Positions 18,886-28,007 of a DNA stretch of 64,000 bases are shown here, piece by piece. The stretch is from Klebsiella sp. WP3-W18-ESBL-02 (GTDB lineage Bacteria > Pseudomonadota > Gammaproteobacteria > Enterobacterales > Enterobacteriaceae), in assembly GCF_014168815.1 (NCBI RefSeq), contig NZ_AP021972.1:744001-808000 (forward strand), written 5' to 3'. The position numbers and the translations under genes are program-made. A model generated the notes under the pieces. The model was not told the origin of the DNA and ran no database searches. It worked only from the letters and a program-made list of their open reading frames with translations. Every line of letters starts with the position of its first letter. Within the stretch, counting starts at the first letter, position 1.

Positions 18886-19362
18886 TTACCGGCTCTCCGA
18901 TTTTTCCTGCATATCTCTGATTCTTTTTGCCAGCGCCGCCAGCTGTTCGTCATCCGCGCGTTCATGATCGTGTGAGGATAAATACCCTTCATACTGCGTG
19001 AAGAATTTTGTCTGCCGGTTTTCGATCGGCCGCCACTGGCGCATATCGCCGGTGCCGTGCATCGGGCTGAGCTTACTGTGCACATGATCGACGCCGAAGC
19101 CTTCAAAGAACATCCCGGTGCGCCCCACGTCGTCGAAGGTGTTATCCAGTAATTTGGCGACCTTCTGCGTCGCCAGCACTAAGTCTGCCAGCGCCTGCGG
19201 CGGCATATCGAATGCGTAGCTGGGGTAGTGTTTTTTAGGGATCACGACGGTGAAGCCTTCGGTATTGGGGAAAATCGATAAAAAGGCGAGATGATGTTCG
19301 TCTTCCCAGACCTTATGGCAGGGGGCTTTACCTTCAACTATCTGGCAAAAAATGCAGCTCAT
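18886..19362 (-). CDS. HIT-family nucleotide-binding hydrolase/transferase
   Basis: Histidine-triad superfamily protein of 158 residues. The N-terminal CIFCQIVEGKAPCHKVWED carries the two cysteines and the opening strand typical of HIT proteins. The triad region reads DHVHSKLSPMHG, so the first two histidines are present and the third is replaced by Lys, a form seen in one bacterial HIT subgroup as far as I recall. The middle His is the usual nucleophile, so the enzyme may be active on nucleotide phosphoramidates or dinucleotides. The substrate is unknown. It is an accessory gene between ygiQ and dkgA. Confidence 0.82.
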   Translation of the reverse strand: MSCIFCQIVEGKAPCHKVWEDEHHLAFLSIFPNTEGFTVVIPKKHYPSYAFDMPPQALADLVLATQKVAKLLDNTFDDVGRTGMFFEGFGVDHVHSKLSPMHGTGDMRQWRPIENRQTKFFTQYEGYLSSHDHERADDEQLAALAKRIRDMQEKSESR

Positions 19363-19410
19363 GGCGTCCTCTCCGTTAACGTAGAATCGTTACTGTAGCA
19401 GACGCAGGCA

Positions 19411-19440
19411 ATAAAAAACCCGGCGTGAGCCGGGCTTGAG
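19411..19440 (-). terminator. Rho-independent terminator of dkgA
   Basis: On the minus strand a stem CCCGGC/GCCGGG with a four-base loop is followed by six U residues, directly after the dkgA stop codon. This is a textbook intrinsic terminator. Confidence 0.85.
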
Positions 19441-19443
19441 AGA

Positions 19444-20271
19444 TTAACCGCCGAACTGGTCAGGATCCGGCCCTAAACGCTTGCGTTGATCCAGCGCGGC
19501 GATAGCGGTGAGCTCGTCTTTATCCAGGCGGAAGTCCCAGACGTCGAAGTTTTCGGCGATGCGCGACGGCGTCACCGATTTTGGAATCACCACCAGACCG
19601 CTGTCGAGATGCCAGCGAATGACGATCTGCGCCGGGGTTTTCCCGTACTTGTCGGCAAGATGACGAATCACTTTCTGATCGAACACGCCTTCGCCCCCCT
19701 GTGCCAGCGGGCTCCACGATTCGGTCTGAATTTTGTGGGTGGCGTTCCACGCATTCAGCTGGCGTTGCTGCATCAGCGGATGCAGTTCAATCTGGTTAAT
19801 CACCGGCGCAACGCCGGTTTCGTCAATCAGCCGCTGCAGATGCGGAGCCTGGAAGTTACACACGCCAATGCTCTTGACCAGGCCCTGTTGTTGCAGCGCA
19901 ATCAGCGCTTTCCATGCGTCAATAAAGTGATCCGATGTGGGCACTGGCCAGTGGATCAGGTACAGATCGAGATAGTCGAGCTGCAAATGTTCCAGGCTTT
20001 CCTGCAGCGCGTCGGCGGCGCGCAGATGGGAGTCATTCCACAGCTTGGTGGTGATAAACAGATCTTCACGCGCAATGCCTGCGCTCTTAATCGCTTTACC
20101 CACGCCTGACTCATTTTTGTAGGCGGCGGCAGTATCAATGGAACGGTAACCGACCTCAATCGCCTTGTGGATTGCGGTCACGACTTCTTCATTACTGGCC
20201 TGCCATACGCCCAGGCCCAGCTGCGGCATTACATTGCCATCGTGCAGTTTAATCACGGTTGGTTGTGTCAT
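19444..20271 (-). CDS. dkgA: 2,5-diketo-D-gluconate reductase A / methylglyoxal reductase
   Basis: NADPH-dependent aldo-keto reductase of 275 residues (DkgA, YqhE). The catalytic tetrad residues are visible in order: Asp and Tyr in IDTAAAYKNE, Lys in ITTKLWN and His in LYLIHWPVP. The cofactor-binding VIPKSVTPSRIAEN lies near the C-terminus. It reduces 2,5-diketogluconate, methylglyoxal and other aldehydes. It lies about 100 bp downstream of yqhD in the same direction; in E. coli YqhC activates both genes in response to aldehydes such as glyoxal and furfural. Confidence 0.95.
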   Translation of the reverse strand: MTQPTVIKLHDGNVMPQLGLGVWQASNEEVVTAIHKAIEVGYRSIDTAAAYKNESGVGKAIKSAGIAREDLFITTKLWNDSHLRAADALQESLEHLQLDYLDLYLIHWPVPTSDHFIDAWKALIALQQQGLVKSIGVCNFQAPHLQRLIDETGVAPVINQIELHPLMQQRQLNAWNATHKIQTESWSPLAQGGEGVFDQKVIRHLADKYGKTPAQIVIRWHLDSGLVVIPKSVTPSRIAENFDVWDFRLDKDELTAIAALDQRKRLGPDPDQFGG

Positions 20272-20373
20272 GCATTTCTCCTTTTCATCAGCTTATCGGG
20301 GCGTGCCCCGATAAGGTTTGTAGGATTAAGTCTGGTCTAAATATGCCAAAACGAAAGGTAAAGCGAGGATGGA

Positions 20374-21537
20374 TTAGCGAGCGGCTTCGTAAATACGACG
20401 GCTCACGTCGAGGGTAATATCCTGATTTTCACCCAGTTTAGTCATACCGTGCTCTTCGAGTTTTTTCAGCAGCGCCGGGATGGAGCTGCCGTCCAGACCG
20501 TAGTCAGACAGGCGGGTTGGTACGCCCATTTTTTCAAAGAAGCTGCGGGTTGCGGCGATGGCGGCATCGATACGCGCATCGTCTGTGCCTTCGGTAATGT
20601 TCCATACGCGTTCGGCATATTGCAGCAGCTTAGCGCGCTTGGTGTCGCGTTTTTCATTCCACAGTGCCGGCAGCACGATAGCCAGCGTCTGCGCGTGATC
20701 CAGACCGTGCATTGCGGTCAGCTCATGCCCCAGCATATGGGTTGCCCAGTCCTGCGGCACACCCGCGCCGATCAGACCGTTAAGCGCCTGGGTGGCGGCC
20801 CACATAATGTTGGCGCGCACGTCGTAGTTTTCCGGTTCCTGAAGCGCTTTCGGGCCATCTTCGACCAGGGTCAGCAGAATGCCTTCGGCAAAGCGGTCCT
20901 GAATTTTACCGTCAACAGGGTAGGTCACGTACTGTTCAACGGTGTGAACGAAGGCGTCGACAACGCCGTTAGCGACCTGGCGCGGCGGCAGGGTGTAGGT
21001 GTAAACCGGGTCCAGAATGGCGAACTGCGGCTGGACGTGCGCAGACATAAAGGCACGTTTGTCGCCGGTGGTTTTACGGGAGATGACCGCGCCTTTATTT
21101 GACTCAGAACCGGTCGCCGGCAGGGTCAGGACGGAGCCCATCGGGATAGCGCTTTTTACATTGCTGCCGTAGGTTTCGAGAATTTCCCACGGATCGATGC
21201 TTTCATCGTAGTGCGCCGCAGCGGCGATAAATTTAGTGCCGTCGAGTACGGAACCGCCGCCGACTGCCAGCAGGAAAGTCACCTTTTGCTCGCGGGCAAT
21301 CTTCACCGCGTTCATGAGCGTTTCATAGGACGGGTTTGGCTCGATGCCGCCGAATTCCAGCACATCCAGGCCTTTCAGCGCGGCCAGAACCTGATCCAGT
21401 ACGCCGGTTTTTTTCACGCTGCCGCCGCCGTAGGTAATCAGTACGCGGGCGTCTGCCGGGATCTGAGCGCGCAGATTTTCGATAGCGCCTTTACCGAACA
21501 GGATGCGGGTCGGGGTGTGAAGATCAAAATTAAACAT
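20374..21537 (-). CDS. yqhD: NADPH-dependent aldehyde reductase YqhD
   Basis: Iron-dependent group III alcohol dehydrogenase of 387 residues, the length of E. coli YqhD. The nucleotide-binding GGGSVLDGTKF is near residue 95. The metal ligands Asp194 and His198 (in VVDAFVHTVEQ), His267 and His281 (in MHGLDHAQT) are all present at the E. coli positions. It detoxifies short-chain aldehydes, acrolein, glyoxal and furfural with NADPH. It is divergent from its activator gene yqhC. Confidence 0.96.
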   Translation of the reverse strand: MFNFDLHTPTRILFGKGAIENLRAQIPADARVLITYGGGSVKKTGVLDQVLAALKGLDVLEFGGIEPNPSYETLMNAVKIAREQKVTFLLAVGGGSVLDGTKFIAAAAHYDESIDPWEILETYGSNVKSAIPMGSVLTLPATGSESNKGAVISRKTTGDKRAFMSAHVQPQFAILDPVYTYTLPPRQVANGVVDAFVHTVEQYVTYPVDGKIQDRFAEGILLTLVEDGPKALQEPENYDVRANIMWAATQALNGLIGAGVPQDWATHMLGHELTAMHGLDHAQTLAIVLPALWNEKRDTKRAKLLQYAERVWNITEGTDDARIDAAIAATRSFFEKMGVPTRLSDYGLDGSSIPALLKKLEEHGMTKLGENQDITLDVSRRIYEAAR

Positions 21538-21733
21538 TGCTCGTTCCCTTCTTGGTGGGTGAAAAACAAGGTGGCGAAAGGTCGCCGCCGAATGACATCA
21601 TTGTGGTCCTCGTCGCCGTACCTCTCAATGCACATTTCTGCGTTTGTCTTGCCCATTTCTCCATATGGCTGGAGAATTACGTTAATGATGGTCACAATGA
21701 TTGCGTTGGAAAAGGCATCTGGAGCCCCCGTTG

Positions 21734-22624
21734 ATGAACCGTGACGAAATCTGTGCGCTGCTGACAGAGAAAATTAAGCAGCTGAAAAATAACGAACAAA
21801 ATCTTCAGGCGCTGCTGCCGGAGATTCAGCTTATCTACGGCACCCGGCCAAACGGACGCACGCCGGTGATGTACCGGCCGGGCATCGTTTTTCTCTTTTC
21901 CGGCTATAAAATCGGTTATATCAACGACCGTACCTTCCGCTACGATGCGAACGAATACCTGCTGCTGACGGTACCTTTACCCTTCGAATGTGAAACTTTT
22001 GCGACTGAAGATGCGCCGCTGGCCGGTCTGCGGCTTGATGTCGATCTGTTTCAGCTTCAGGCGCTGCTGATGGACATTGGCGAAGACCCACTGTTTCGCC
22101 CCTCGGTGGCGGAAAGCGGCATCAACTCGGCGACGCTGTCTGAGGAGATCCTCTGCGCCGCTGAGCGCCTGCTGGACGTGATGGAACGCCCGCTGGACGC
22201 TCGTATTCTCGGCAAACAGATTATTCGTGAGATGCTGTACCACGTGCTGACCGGGCCGCGCGGCGGCGCGCTGATGGCGCTGGTCAGCCGCCAGACGCAC
22301 TTTAGCCAGATAGGCCGGGTACTGAAGCGCATTGAAAGCCAGTACACCGAATCGCTGAGCGTCGATCAGCTGGCCGCCGAAGCAAACATGAGCCTGTCAG
22401 CGTTCCACCATAATTTTAAGTCAGTCACCAGCACTTCGCCGCTGCAATATCTGAAAACCTATCGGCTGCATAAAGCACGGATGATGATGGCGCACGATGG
22501 GCTGAAGGCCAGCGCAGCGGCCATGCAGGTGGGTTACGAAAGCGCGTCGCAGTTTAGCAGGGAGTTTAAGCGGTACTTCGGGCTCACGCCGGGGGAGGAT
22601 GCGGCACGGCTGCGTGGCATGTAA
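21734..22624 (+). CDS. yqhC: AraC-family regulator YqhC
   Basis: Aldehyde-responsive activator of yqhD-dkgA. The N-terminal domain (about 1-180) is an AraC_N effector domain; the C-terminal part holds two helix-turn-helix units (LSVDQLAAEANMSLSAFHHN and AAMQVGYESASQFSREFKR, ending FGLTPGEDA). I chose the ATG at 21734, giving 296 residues and having GGAG nine bases before it; the in-frame start at 21701 would extend it by 11. The binding site for yqhD control should lie in the roughly 196-bp divergent gap (21538-21733). Confidence 0.93.
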   Translation: MNRDEICALLTEKIKQLKNNEQNLQALLPEIQLIYGTRPNGRTPVMYRPGIVFLFSGYKIGYINDRTFRYDANEYLLLTVPLPFECETFATEDAPLAGLRLDVDLFQLQALLMDIGEDPLFRPSVAESGINSATLSEEILCAAERLLDVMERPLDARILGKQIIREMLYHVLTGPRGGALMALVSRQTHFSQIGRVLKRIESQYTESLSVDQLAAEANMSLSAFHHNFKSVTSTSPLQYLKTYRLHKARMMMAHDGLKASAAAMQVGYESASQFSREFKRYFGLTPGEDAARLRGM

Positions 22625-22645
22625 TCGGGAGCCAGATAAAGAGGT

Positions 22646-22726
22646 TTGCCTGATAAGCGCAGCGCCATCAGGCAAACCCGGCGCACGTTGCCGGATGGCG
22701 GCGTAAATGCCTTATCCGGCCTACGT
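22646..22726. repeat. REP/BIME element after yqhC
   Basis: Two palindromic units face each other: GCCTGATAAGC with GCCATCAGGC, and GCCGGATGGCGG with CCTTATCCGGC. This is the E. coli-type BIME arrangement, placed between the convergent yqhC and yghB genes. Confidence 0.85.
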
Positions 22727-22737
22727 GTGCTATGCGA

Positions 22738-23397
22738 TCAAGCGTCGCAATACTTTTTCTTGATAACCACAATCACCGTGCCGAGCAGCCCGACAACCAG
22801 CAGGAAAATCGGCAGAATCATCAGGAAGGTCATCACCTGATCTTCATGGCGCTTCACGAACGGAATCATGCTGATGGCATAGCCCAGACTGGTGACCACG
22901 CCCACCCACAGCAGCGCGCTTAGCCAGTTAAACAGCTGGAAGCGACGATTCGGCAGGCCGGAAATGCCCGCCATTGTTGGCAGCAGGGTGCGCACGAATG
23001 CCAGGAAGCGCCCGGCGAGCAGCGCCAGCAGGCCGTGGCGGTCGAACATACAGGTTGCGCGCTGATGGTATTTTTCCGGCAGCTGTGCGAGCCAGCCTTT
23101 TACCACTCGGGTGTTGCCCAGCCAGCGGCCCTGAATATAGCTCAGCCAGCAGCCGAGGCTGGCGGCGGTGGTCAGGATGACGAGGGTAGGGACGTAGCCC
23201 ATCACGCCCTTGGCGATGAGCGCGCCCGCCAATAGCAATAGGCTATCGCCGGGGAGGAAGGAGGCGGGGAGCAGGCCGTTTTCCAGAAACAGAGTGGCAA
23301 ACATGACCAGATAAACAACCCCCACGACGTGCGGATTCGCCAGGGCAGCAAAATCGTGCTGCCAAAGCGCGGCGACTATATCTTGAATAACGACCAT
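22738..23397 (-). CDS. yghB: DedA-family inner membrane protein YghB
   Basis: Polytopic membrane protein of 219 residues of the DedA/VTT family. Members act in lipid (undecaprenyl phosphate or phospholipid) translocation and support cell division and membrane potential; YghB and YqjA are redundant in E. coli. Family motifs are present: ENGLLPASFLPGDSLLLLAG near residue 40 and the conserved FxxRxxPxxRT-like GRFLAFVRTLLPTMAG near residue 130. I chose the ATG at 23397 because AGGA lies six bases upstream and the length equals E. coli YghB; a second ATG at 23403 abuts the ribosome site. Confidence 0.95.
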   Translation of the reverse strand: MVVIQDIVAALWQHDFAALANPHVVGVVYLVMFATLFLENGLLPASFLPGDSLLLLAGALIAKGVMGYVPTLVILTTAASLGCWLSYIQGRWLGNTRVVKGWLAQLPEKYHQRATCMFDRHGLLALLAGRFLAFVRTLLPTMAGISGLPNRRFQLFNWLSALLWVGVVTSLGYAISMIPFVKRHEDQVMTFLMILPIFLLVVGLLGTVIVVIKKKYCDA

Positions 23398-23608
23398 GGA
23401 CATTCCTGTGGAACAGCGTTTTCACTTATTGTACGCCCGAATTCTTAAGAACACCTTGATCCCGGACGCAACAAATGAAGCCGTATTGTTCAGCCTGGCT
23501 GACAATCACGTGAAATTTGTTTACGCCTGGCGACGAGGGCACTCGGGAACCGACTGTTCTCAACATCGGTGACGCCGCCGTAGGCTGCGCCAAAAACATT
23601 GCTAACCC

Positions 23609-23631
23609 GCCCGGCACTGACCATGCCGGGC
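23609..23631 (-). terminator. Hairpin after metC
   Basis: On the minus strand an eight-bp stem (GCCCGGCA/TGCCGGGC) lies nine bases past the metC stop and is followed by GGGTTAGCAATGTTTTT. It probably ends the metC transcript, although the U run is distant. The remaining sequence up to yghB (23398-23608) shows no gene that I can support. Confidence 0.5.
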
Positions 23632-23640
23632 CCGGCTATG

Positions 23641-24828
23641 TTACACGATGCGGGCGAATCCTGCCGCTAAATCCTCAATCAGATCGTCAACGTTCTCCAG
23701 GCCGATGTGAACGCGGATGAGCGTGCCCTCAAAATCAATCTTACCTTCAGGGCGGATGCTGGCGAGCTCTTCCGGTTGGTTGGCCAGAATAAGCGATTCA
23801 AAGCCGCCCCACGAGTACGCCATGCTGAACAGCGAAAAGTTATCGAGATACTGCGCCAGCTCATCGTTATTCAGACGTTTATTCAAAACGAAGGAGAACA
23901 GGCCGCTGCTGCCGGTGAAGTCGCGCTGCCAGAACTCATGGCCTTTGCTGCCCGGCAGCGCCGGGTGGTTAACGCGCGCCACCTGCGGCTGCTGTGCCAG
24001 CCATTCGGCAATTTTCAGGCTGCTTTCATGGTGCTGGCGCAGGCGCACGCCCAGCGTGCGCAGGCCGCGGCTGGTCATATAGGCGGTATCCGCGTCGAGC
24101 ATCTGACCCATCAGGTAGGCATTTTCGCGCAGCTGCGCCCAGCAGCGTTCATTGGCTACCGCCGTACCGACCATGGCGTCTGAGTGACCAATTAAATATT
24201 TGGTGCCGGCCTGAATGGAAATATCGATATCGAAATCGAGCGCTTTGAACAGAATCCCCGCCGCCCAGGTGTTGTCGATCATGATGATCGCCTCGGGCGC
24301 AACGCTGCGCACGGCGGCAACAATCGCCGGCACGTCATGCACTTCCATGGTGATCGAACCCGGTGATTCCAGGAACACCACTTTGGTGTTGGGCTGGATC
24401 AGGCCAGCAATGTCGGCGCCAATCAACGGGTCGAACCAGCCGGTGCTTACGCCCAGCTTGCCAAGAATTTTGGTGCAAAAATCCTGCGTCGGCTCATAGG
24501 CGGTGTTGGTCAGCAGGACGTGATCGCCCTGCTCGACGAAGGCCAGAATGGTGTTGGCGACCGCCGCCGCACCGCAGGGGAAGAGCGCGCAGCCGGCGCC
24601 GCCTTCCAGCTCGCACATGGCCTCCTGGAGTGAGAAATGCGTGAGCGTCCCGCGACGGCCATAAAACAGCTCGCCGTTGGCGCGGTTACGGGTTGCCTGT
24701 TTCTTGGCGGCAACGGTCTCGAAAACCAGCGAAGAGGCGCGCTGAATCACGCTGTTTACCGATCCCTGGGTGTATTTTTTGCTGCGTCCGGCGTTAACCA
24801 GCGCGGTATCAAGGTGCTTGTCTGCCAT
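23641..24828 (-). CDS. metC: Cystathionine beta-lyase
   Basis: PLP enzyme of 395 residues that splits cystathionine into homocysteine, pyruvate and ammonia, the penultimate step of methionine synthesis. The cofactor-binding lysine lies in SIQAGTKYLIGHSDAMVG near residue 210, and the upstream YEPTQDFC and IMIDNTWAAG blocks are those of the Cys/Met metabolism PLP family. Length and sequence match E. coli MetC. It is divergent from exbB. Tandem MetJ boxes lie upstream of the start, indicating repression by MetJ with S-adenosylmethionine. Confidence 0.97.
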   Translation of the reverse strand: MADKHLDTALVNAGRSKKYTQGSVNSVIQRASSLVFETVAAKKQATRNRANGELFYGRRGTLTHFSLQEAMCELEGGAGCALFPCGAAAVANTILAFVEQGDHVLLTNTAYEPTQDFCTKILGKLGVSTGWFDPLIGADIAGLIQPNTKVVFLESPGSITMEVHDVPAIVAAVRSVAPEAIIMIDNTWAAGILFKALDFDIDISIQAGTKYLIGHSDAMVGTAVANERCWAQLRENAYLMGQMLDADTAYMTSRGLRTLGVRLRQHHESSLKIAEWLAQQPQVARVNHPALPGSKGHEFWQRDFTGSSGLFSFVLNKRLNNDELAQYLDNFSLFSMAYSWGGFESLILANQPEELASIRPEGKIDFEGTLIRVHIGLENVDDLIEDLAAGFARIV

Positions 24829-24847
24829 CTTGGGTCTACCTGTTTTT

Positions 24848-24863
24848 ATACGTCTGGACGTCT
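24848..24863 (-). promoter_or_regulatory. Tandem MetJ boxes upstream of metC
   Basis: ATACGTCT and GGACGTCT are adjacent eight-base units, each close to the Met box AGACGTCT, ending 20 bp upstream of the metC start. MetJ binds two or more such units in tandem, so repression by S-adenosylmethionine is expected. Confidence 0.8.
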
Positions 24864-24997
24864 AAACTATCACGATTGTTCATGCGATGGCGCGTTGCAA
24901 ACGCATACAGGAGAAAATTTTGCCAAAAAGCGCGCAGAAAACTTTTTTACTGCGTAAGCGCAAGGAAAATAAGTGTGATTTGAGTCAATATGTAAAT

Positions 24998-25016
24998 ACT
25001 AATGAGAACTACTATC
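24998..25016 (+). promoter_or_regulatory. Fur box upstream of exbB
   Basis: ACTAATGAGAACTACTATC matches the 19-bp Fur consensus at 13 positions and lies about 64 bp before the exbB start. Iron repression of exbBD is established in E. coli. Confidence 0.75.
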
Positions 25017-25079
25017 AATTCGACGTTGTTTTGATATTATTGGTCTCAGATTTTGTGATTTATGTCCTGGAGATACACA

Positions 25080-25811
25080 GTGGGTAATAATTTGATGCAG
25101 GCGGATCTCTCCGTTTGGGGTATGTATCATCATGCCGACATCGTGGTTAAAGTGGTCATGATTGGCTTGATACTGGCATCCGTCGTCACCTGGGCTATTT
25201 TCTTCAGCAAGGGCGCCGAGCTCATTTCTCATAAGCGCCGCCTCAAGCGCGAACAGAAGCTGTTAGCCGATGCGCGTTCACTCAATCAGGCGCACGAAAC
25301 GGCCGCCGCATTCGACGCCCGCAGCCTGAGCAGCCAGCTGATTAATGAAGCGCAGAACGAACTCGAGCTTTCGGCCGGTTCGCAAGACAACGAAGGCATT
25401 AAAGAACGTACCGGTTTCCGTCTTGAACGTCGCGTTGCGGCGGTAGGCCGTCACATGGGACGCGGTAACGGCTTCCTCGCGACCATCGGTGCTATCTCTC
25501 CGTTCGTCGGCCTGTTCGGCACCGTATGGGGCATCATGAACAGCTTTATCGGTATCGCCCAGACCCAAACCACTAACCTGGCGGTGGTGGCACCGGGTAT
25601 CGCAGAAGCCCTGCTGGCGACTGCGATTGGCCTGTTTGCCGCGATTCCGGCGGTGGTGATTTATAACGTCTTCGCGCGTCTCATCGGCGGCTTCAAGGCC
25701 AACCTTAGCGATGTGGCCGCCCAGGTTCTGCTGCTGCAGAGTCGCGATCTGGATCTCAGCGCCAGCGGCGTGCATCCGGTCCGTACCGCCCAGAAATTAC
25801 GAGTAGGTTAA
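25080..25811 (+). CDS. exbB: TonB-system energising protein ExbB
   Basis: Inner-membrane proton-channel subunit of 243 residues that, with ExbD, energises TonB for iron-siderophore and vitamin B12 uptake. It has three membrane helices and the conserved MotA/TolQ/ExbB block with LATIGAISPFVGLFGTVWGIM. The start is the GTG at 25080 (reads GNNLMQ after the initiator), as in E. coli, with GGAG seven bases upstream; an in-frame start at 25062 is unlikely. It is followed after six bases by exbD, so the two form an operon controlled by Fur. Confidence 0.96.
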   Translation: MGNNLMQADLSVWGMYHHADIVVKVVMIGLILASVVTWAIFFSKGAELISHKRRLKREQKLLADARSLNQAHETAAAFDARSLSSQLINEAQNELELSAGSQDNEGIKERTGFRLERRVAAVGRHMGRGNGFLATIGAISPFVGLFGTVWGIMNSFIGIAQTQTTNLAVVAPGIAEALLATAIGLFAAIPAVVIYNVFARLIGGFKANLSDVAAQVLLLQSRDLDLSASGVHPVRTAQKLRVG

Positions 25812-25817
25812 TGCCCC

Positions 25818-26243
25818 ATGGCAATGCGTCTTAATGAAAATCTGGACGACACCGGCGAAATGCATGAAATCAACGTGACGCCGTTTATCGACGTCATGCT
25901 GGTGCTCTTGATTATCTTCATGGTTGCCGCACCGCTGGCGACCGTCGATGTCAAAGTGAATCTGCCGGCGTCTTCTAGCCAACCGCAGCCACGCCCGGAA
26001 AAACCGGTCTACCTGTCGGTGAAAGCGGATAAATCGATGTTCCTCGGTAATGATCCCATCACCGATGACAATATGGTCACGGCGCTGGAAGCGCTGACGG
26101 AAGGCAAGAAAGACACCACCATCTTCTTCCGCGCCGATAAAACGGTGGACTATGAAACGATGATGAAGGTTATGGATACGCTTCATCAGGCGGGCTATCT
26201 GAAGATTGGCCTGGTTGGCGAAGAGACCGTCGCGAAAAAATAA
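25818..26243 (+). CDS. exbD: TonB-system protein ExbD
   Basis: Membrane-anchored 141-residue partner of ExbB. One N-terminal helix contains the proton-path residue Asp25 in TPFIDVMLVLLIIF, and the rest is a periplasmic domain (KPVYLSVKADKSMFLG onward). Length and sequence match E. coli ExbD. It begins six bases after exbB. A hairpin after the stop probably terminates the operon. Confidence 0.96.
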   Translation: MAMRLNENLDDTGEMHEINVTPFIDVMLVLLIIFMVAAPLATVDVKVNLPASSSQPQPRPEKPVYLSVKADKSMFLGNDPITDDNMVTALEALTEGKKDTTIFFRADKTVDYETMMKVMDTLHQAGYLKIGLVGEETVAKK

Positions 26244-26249
26244 TCACAC

Positions 26250-26274
26250 CGGATGGCGCGCTCTGCGCCATCCG
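26250..26274 (+). terminator. Hairpin after exbD
   Basis: CGGATGGCGC pairs with GCGCCATCCG around a five-base loop seven bases past the exbD stop, followed by TTATAT. Likely the exbBD terminator. The rest of the gap to 26475 is AT-rich and shows no gene; it should contain the promoter of the chemoreceptor. Confidence 0.6.
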
Positions 26275-26475
26275 TTATATCCCCCTGATAATATCATATT
26301 TATCTTAAGTCTTATTTTCTGCACGGCATTTCTGCTGATATTTAAATGTTATTTAGCAGTGCTTCATTCGCGTTATATATTTTTAACGTTAGAGTGGCTA
26401 GCCTGAAATAACCTTTCTACGCTTAATTCTGAACGCTAACAATAATATATAAACCTGCAGCGGACGGACATTATC

Positions 26476-27927
26476 ATGGCCATAATATCTTTGCGACAAG
26501 CTGAAGGCACGCATCGTGACCTCATCTCGTTATCGACAATTCGTCAGAGGGCGGACCGCCTGCTGTTGGTGCTGGTTTGGGTTATGTGGTTTATTTCGCT
26601 CGCGGTGGGATGGCGCCATGATAATCCTGCTCTGGCGTTGCTGGTGGCAAGCTGTCTGACTGTCCTTGGCACCATCATGACGCTGCTTTTCTCCGGCAGA
26701 CTGATCGCCCGGCTGGCTTATGCTGTTATTTTGATGGCCTACTCTGCGCTACTTATTCAGCTTGGTGAAGGGGAAACTGAATATCATTTTTCGGTATTTG
26801 TACTGCTCTCTGCGCTGCTGGCCTGGCGTGATTGGCGGCCGTTAATTATGGGTGCGGCGGTGATTGCGCTGCATCATCTGGTGTTTAATTATTTACAGCA
26901 ATATGGCTTATTTCATATTGCCGTCTTTATGCACCCCGGCCTGCATATGGTGATTATGCACGGCCTGTTTGTGGTCGTGCAGACGGTATTCCTGGTCTTT
27001 CTGGCAGTACGCATGGAGCAGGATGCTCGCTCGGCCAGCGAGGTGGCGAAGCTGGCGGCGGTGATTAACCGCGAGTCGGGTTACCTGACGCTTGAGCGCG
27101 ACAGCAAAACCAGCCGTTCGCCTTTTGCCCGTACCTTTAGCCTGACGCTCGACGCCATGCGAACGACGCTGGAGCAGGTAAGCGGCAACGTTTCTCAACT
27201 GCTGGATGCATCGCAAACGCTGCTGCAGCGCAATACGGCGCTGTCTGAACGTACGGACAGCCAGGCGCGTTCGTTGGCGGTCACCGCCAGCGCCATGGAA
27301 CAGCTCGCCGCCGCCGCCTCGCTCACCAGCGAGAAGGCCAGCGAAGCGCGATCGCTGGCAGAGCAGGCCAGCGGCGTAGCGCGAGAAGGGGGAGAGAATA
27401 TCCGCGCGGCGATGGCGTCCATGACGCACATCCGTGATGAATCGCAAAAGATCAGCGGCATTCTGGAGATGATTGACGGCATCGCCTTCCAGACGAATAT
27501 TCTGTCGCTCAATGCTTCCGTTGAAGCGGCCAGAGCCGGCGCGCACGGCAAAGGGTTTGCCGTCGTGGCTGCCGAAGTGCGCACGCTGGCGCTCCGCTGT
27601 GAAGGCGCTGCACGCGATATCCGCCAGCTCATTTCCGCCTCAGTCGAGCGTACGCATCAGGGGAGTGAGCAGGTTGAGCGGGCCGGGAAAACCATGGCGG
27701 CGATCATCAGCAACATTGATAGTCTGCAATCCTGCGTCGACGTGCTTTCATCTATGAGCGACCAGCAGCGCGCCAGCGTTCTCCAGATGAAGGGCAGTAT
27801 TGCCCACATTGATGCCAGCGTGCAGGAGAACGCACAGCACGTGGCGCAAACTATTCAGGTGGCGCATCAGCAGCAGCAGCAAACCGGTGAACTGAAGTCG
27901 GCGATTTCGGTATTCAGGCTGGTGTAA
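26476..27927 (+). CDS. Methyl-accepting chemotaxis protein with membrane-embedded sensor region
   Basis: Chemoreceptor of 483 residues. The first 195 residues contain about six hydrophobic helices with only short loops and no periplasmic ligand-binding domain. The cytoplasmic signalling domain follows, with methylation helices and the highly conserved hairpin tip IAFQTNILSLNASVEAARAG then GKGFAVVAAEVRTLA. It should form trimers with CheA and CheW. No C-terminal CheR-binding pentapeptide is present (it ends FRLV). A multi-helix N-terminus suggests sensing of a membrane or energy signal; the stimulus is unknown. It is an accessory gene between exbD and yqhA. Confidence 0.88.
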   Translation: MAIISLRQAEGTHRDLISLSTIRQRADRLLLVLVWVMWFISLAVGWRHDNPALALLVASCLTVLGTIMTLLFSGRLIARLAYAVILMAYSALLIQLGEGETEYHFSVFVLLSALLAWRDWRPLIMGAAVIALHHLVFNYLQQYGLFHIAVFMHPGLHMVIMHGLFVVVQTVFLVFLAVRMEQDARSASEVAKLAAVINRESGYLTLERDSKTSRSPFARTFSLTLDAMRTTLEQVSGNVSQLLDASQTLLQRNTALSERTDSQARSLAVTASAMEQLAAAASLTSEKASEARSLAEQASGVAREGGENIRAAMASMTHIRDESQKISGILEMIDGIAFQTNILSLNASVEAARAGAHGKGFAVVAAEVRTLALRCEGAARDIRQLISASVERTHQGSEQVERAGKTMAAIISNIDSLQSCVDVLSSMSDQQRASVLQMKGSIAHIDASVQENAQHVAQTIQVAHQQQQQTGELKSAISVFRLV

Positions 27928-28007
27928 GTGCATAAAATACAGCGCGCCGTTGATGTAAGCGTTTCGTTAGTTCGAGGAACACGAGCATCGGGTCACTGCG
28001 CGTTCGA

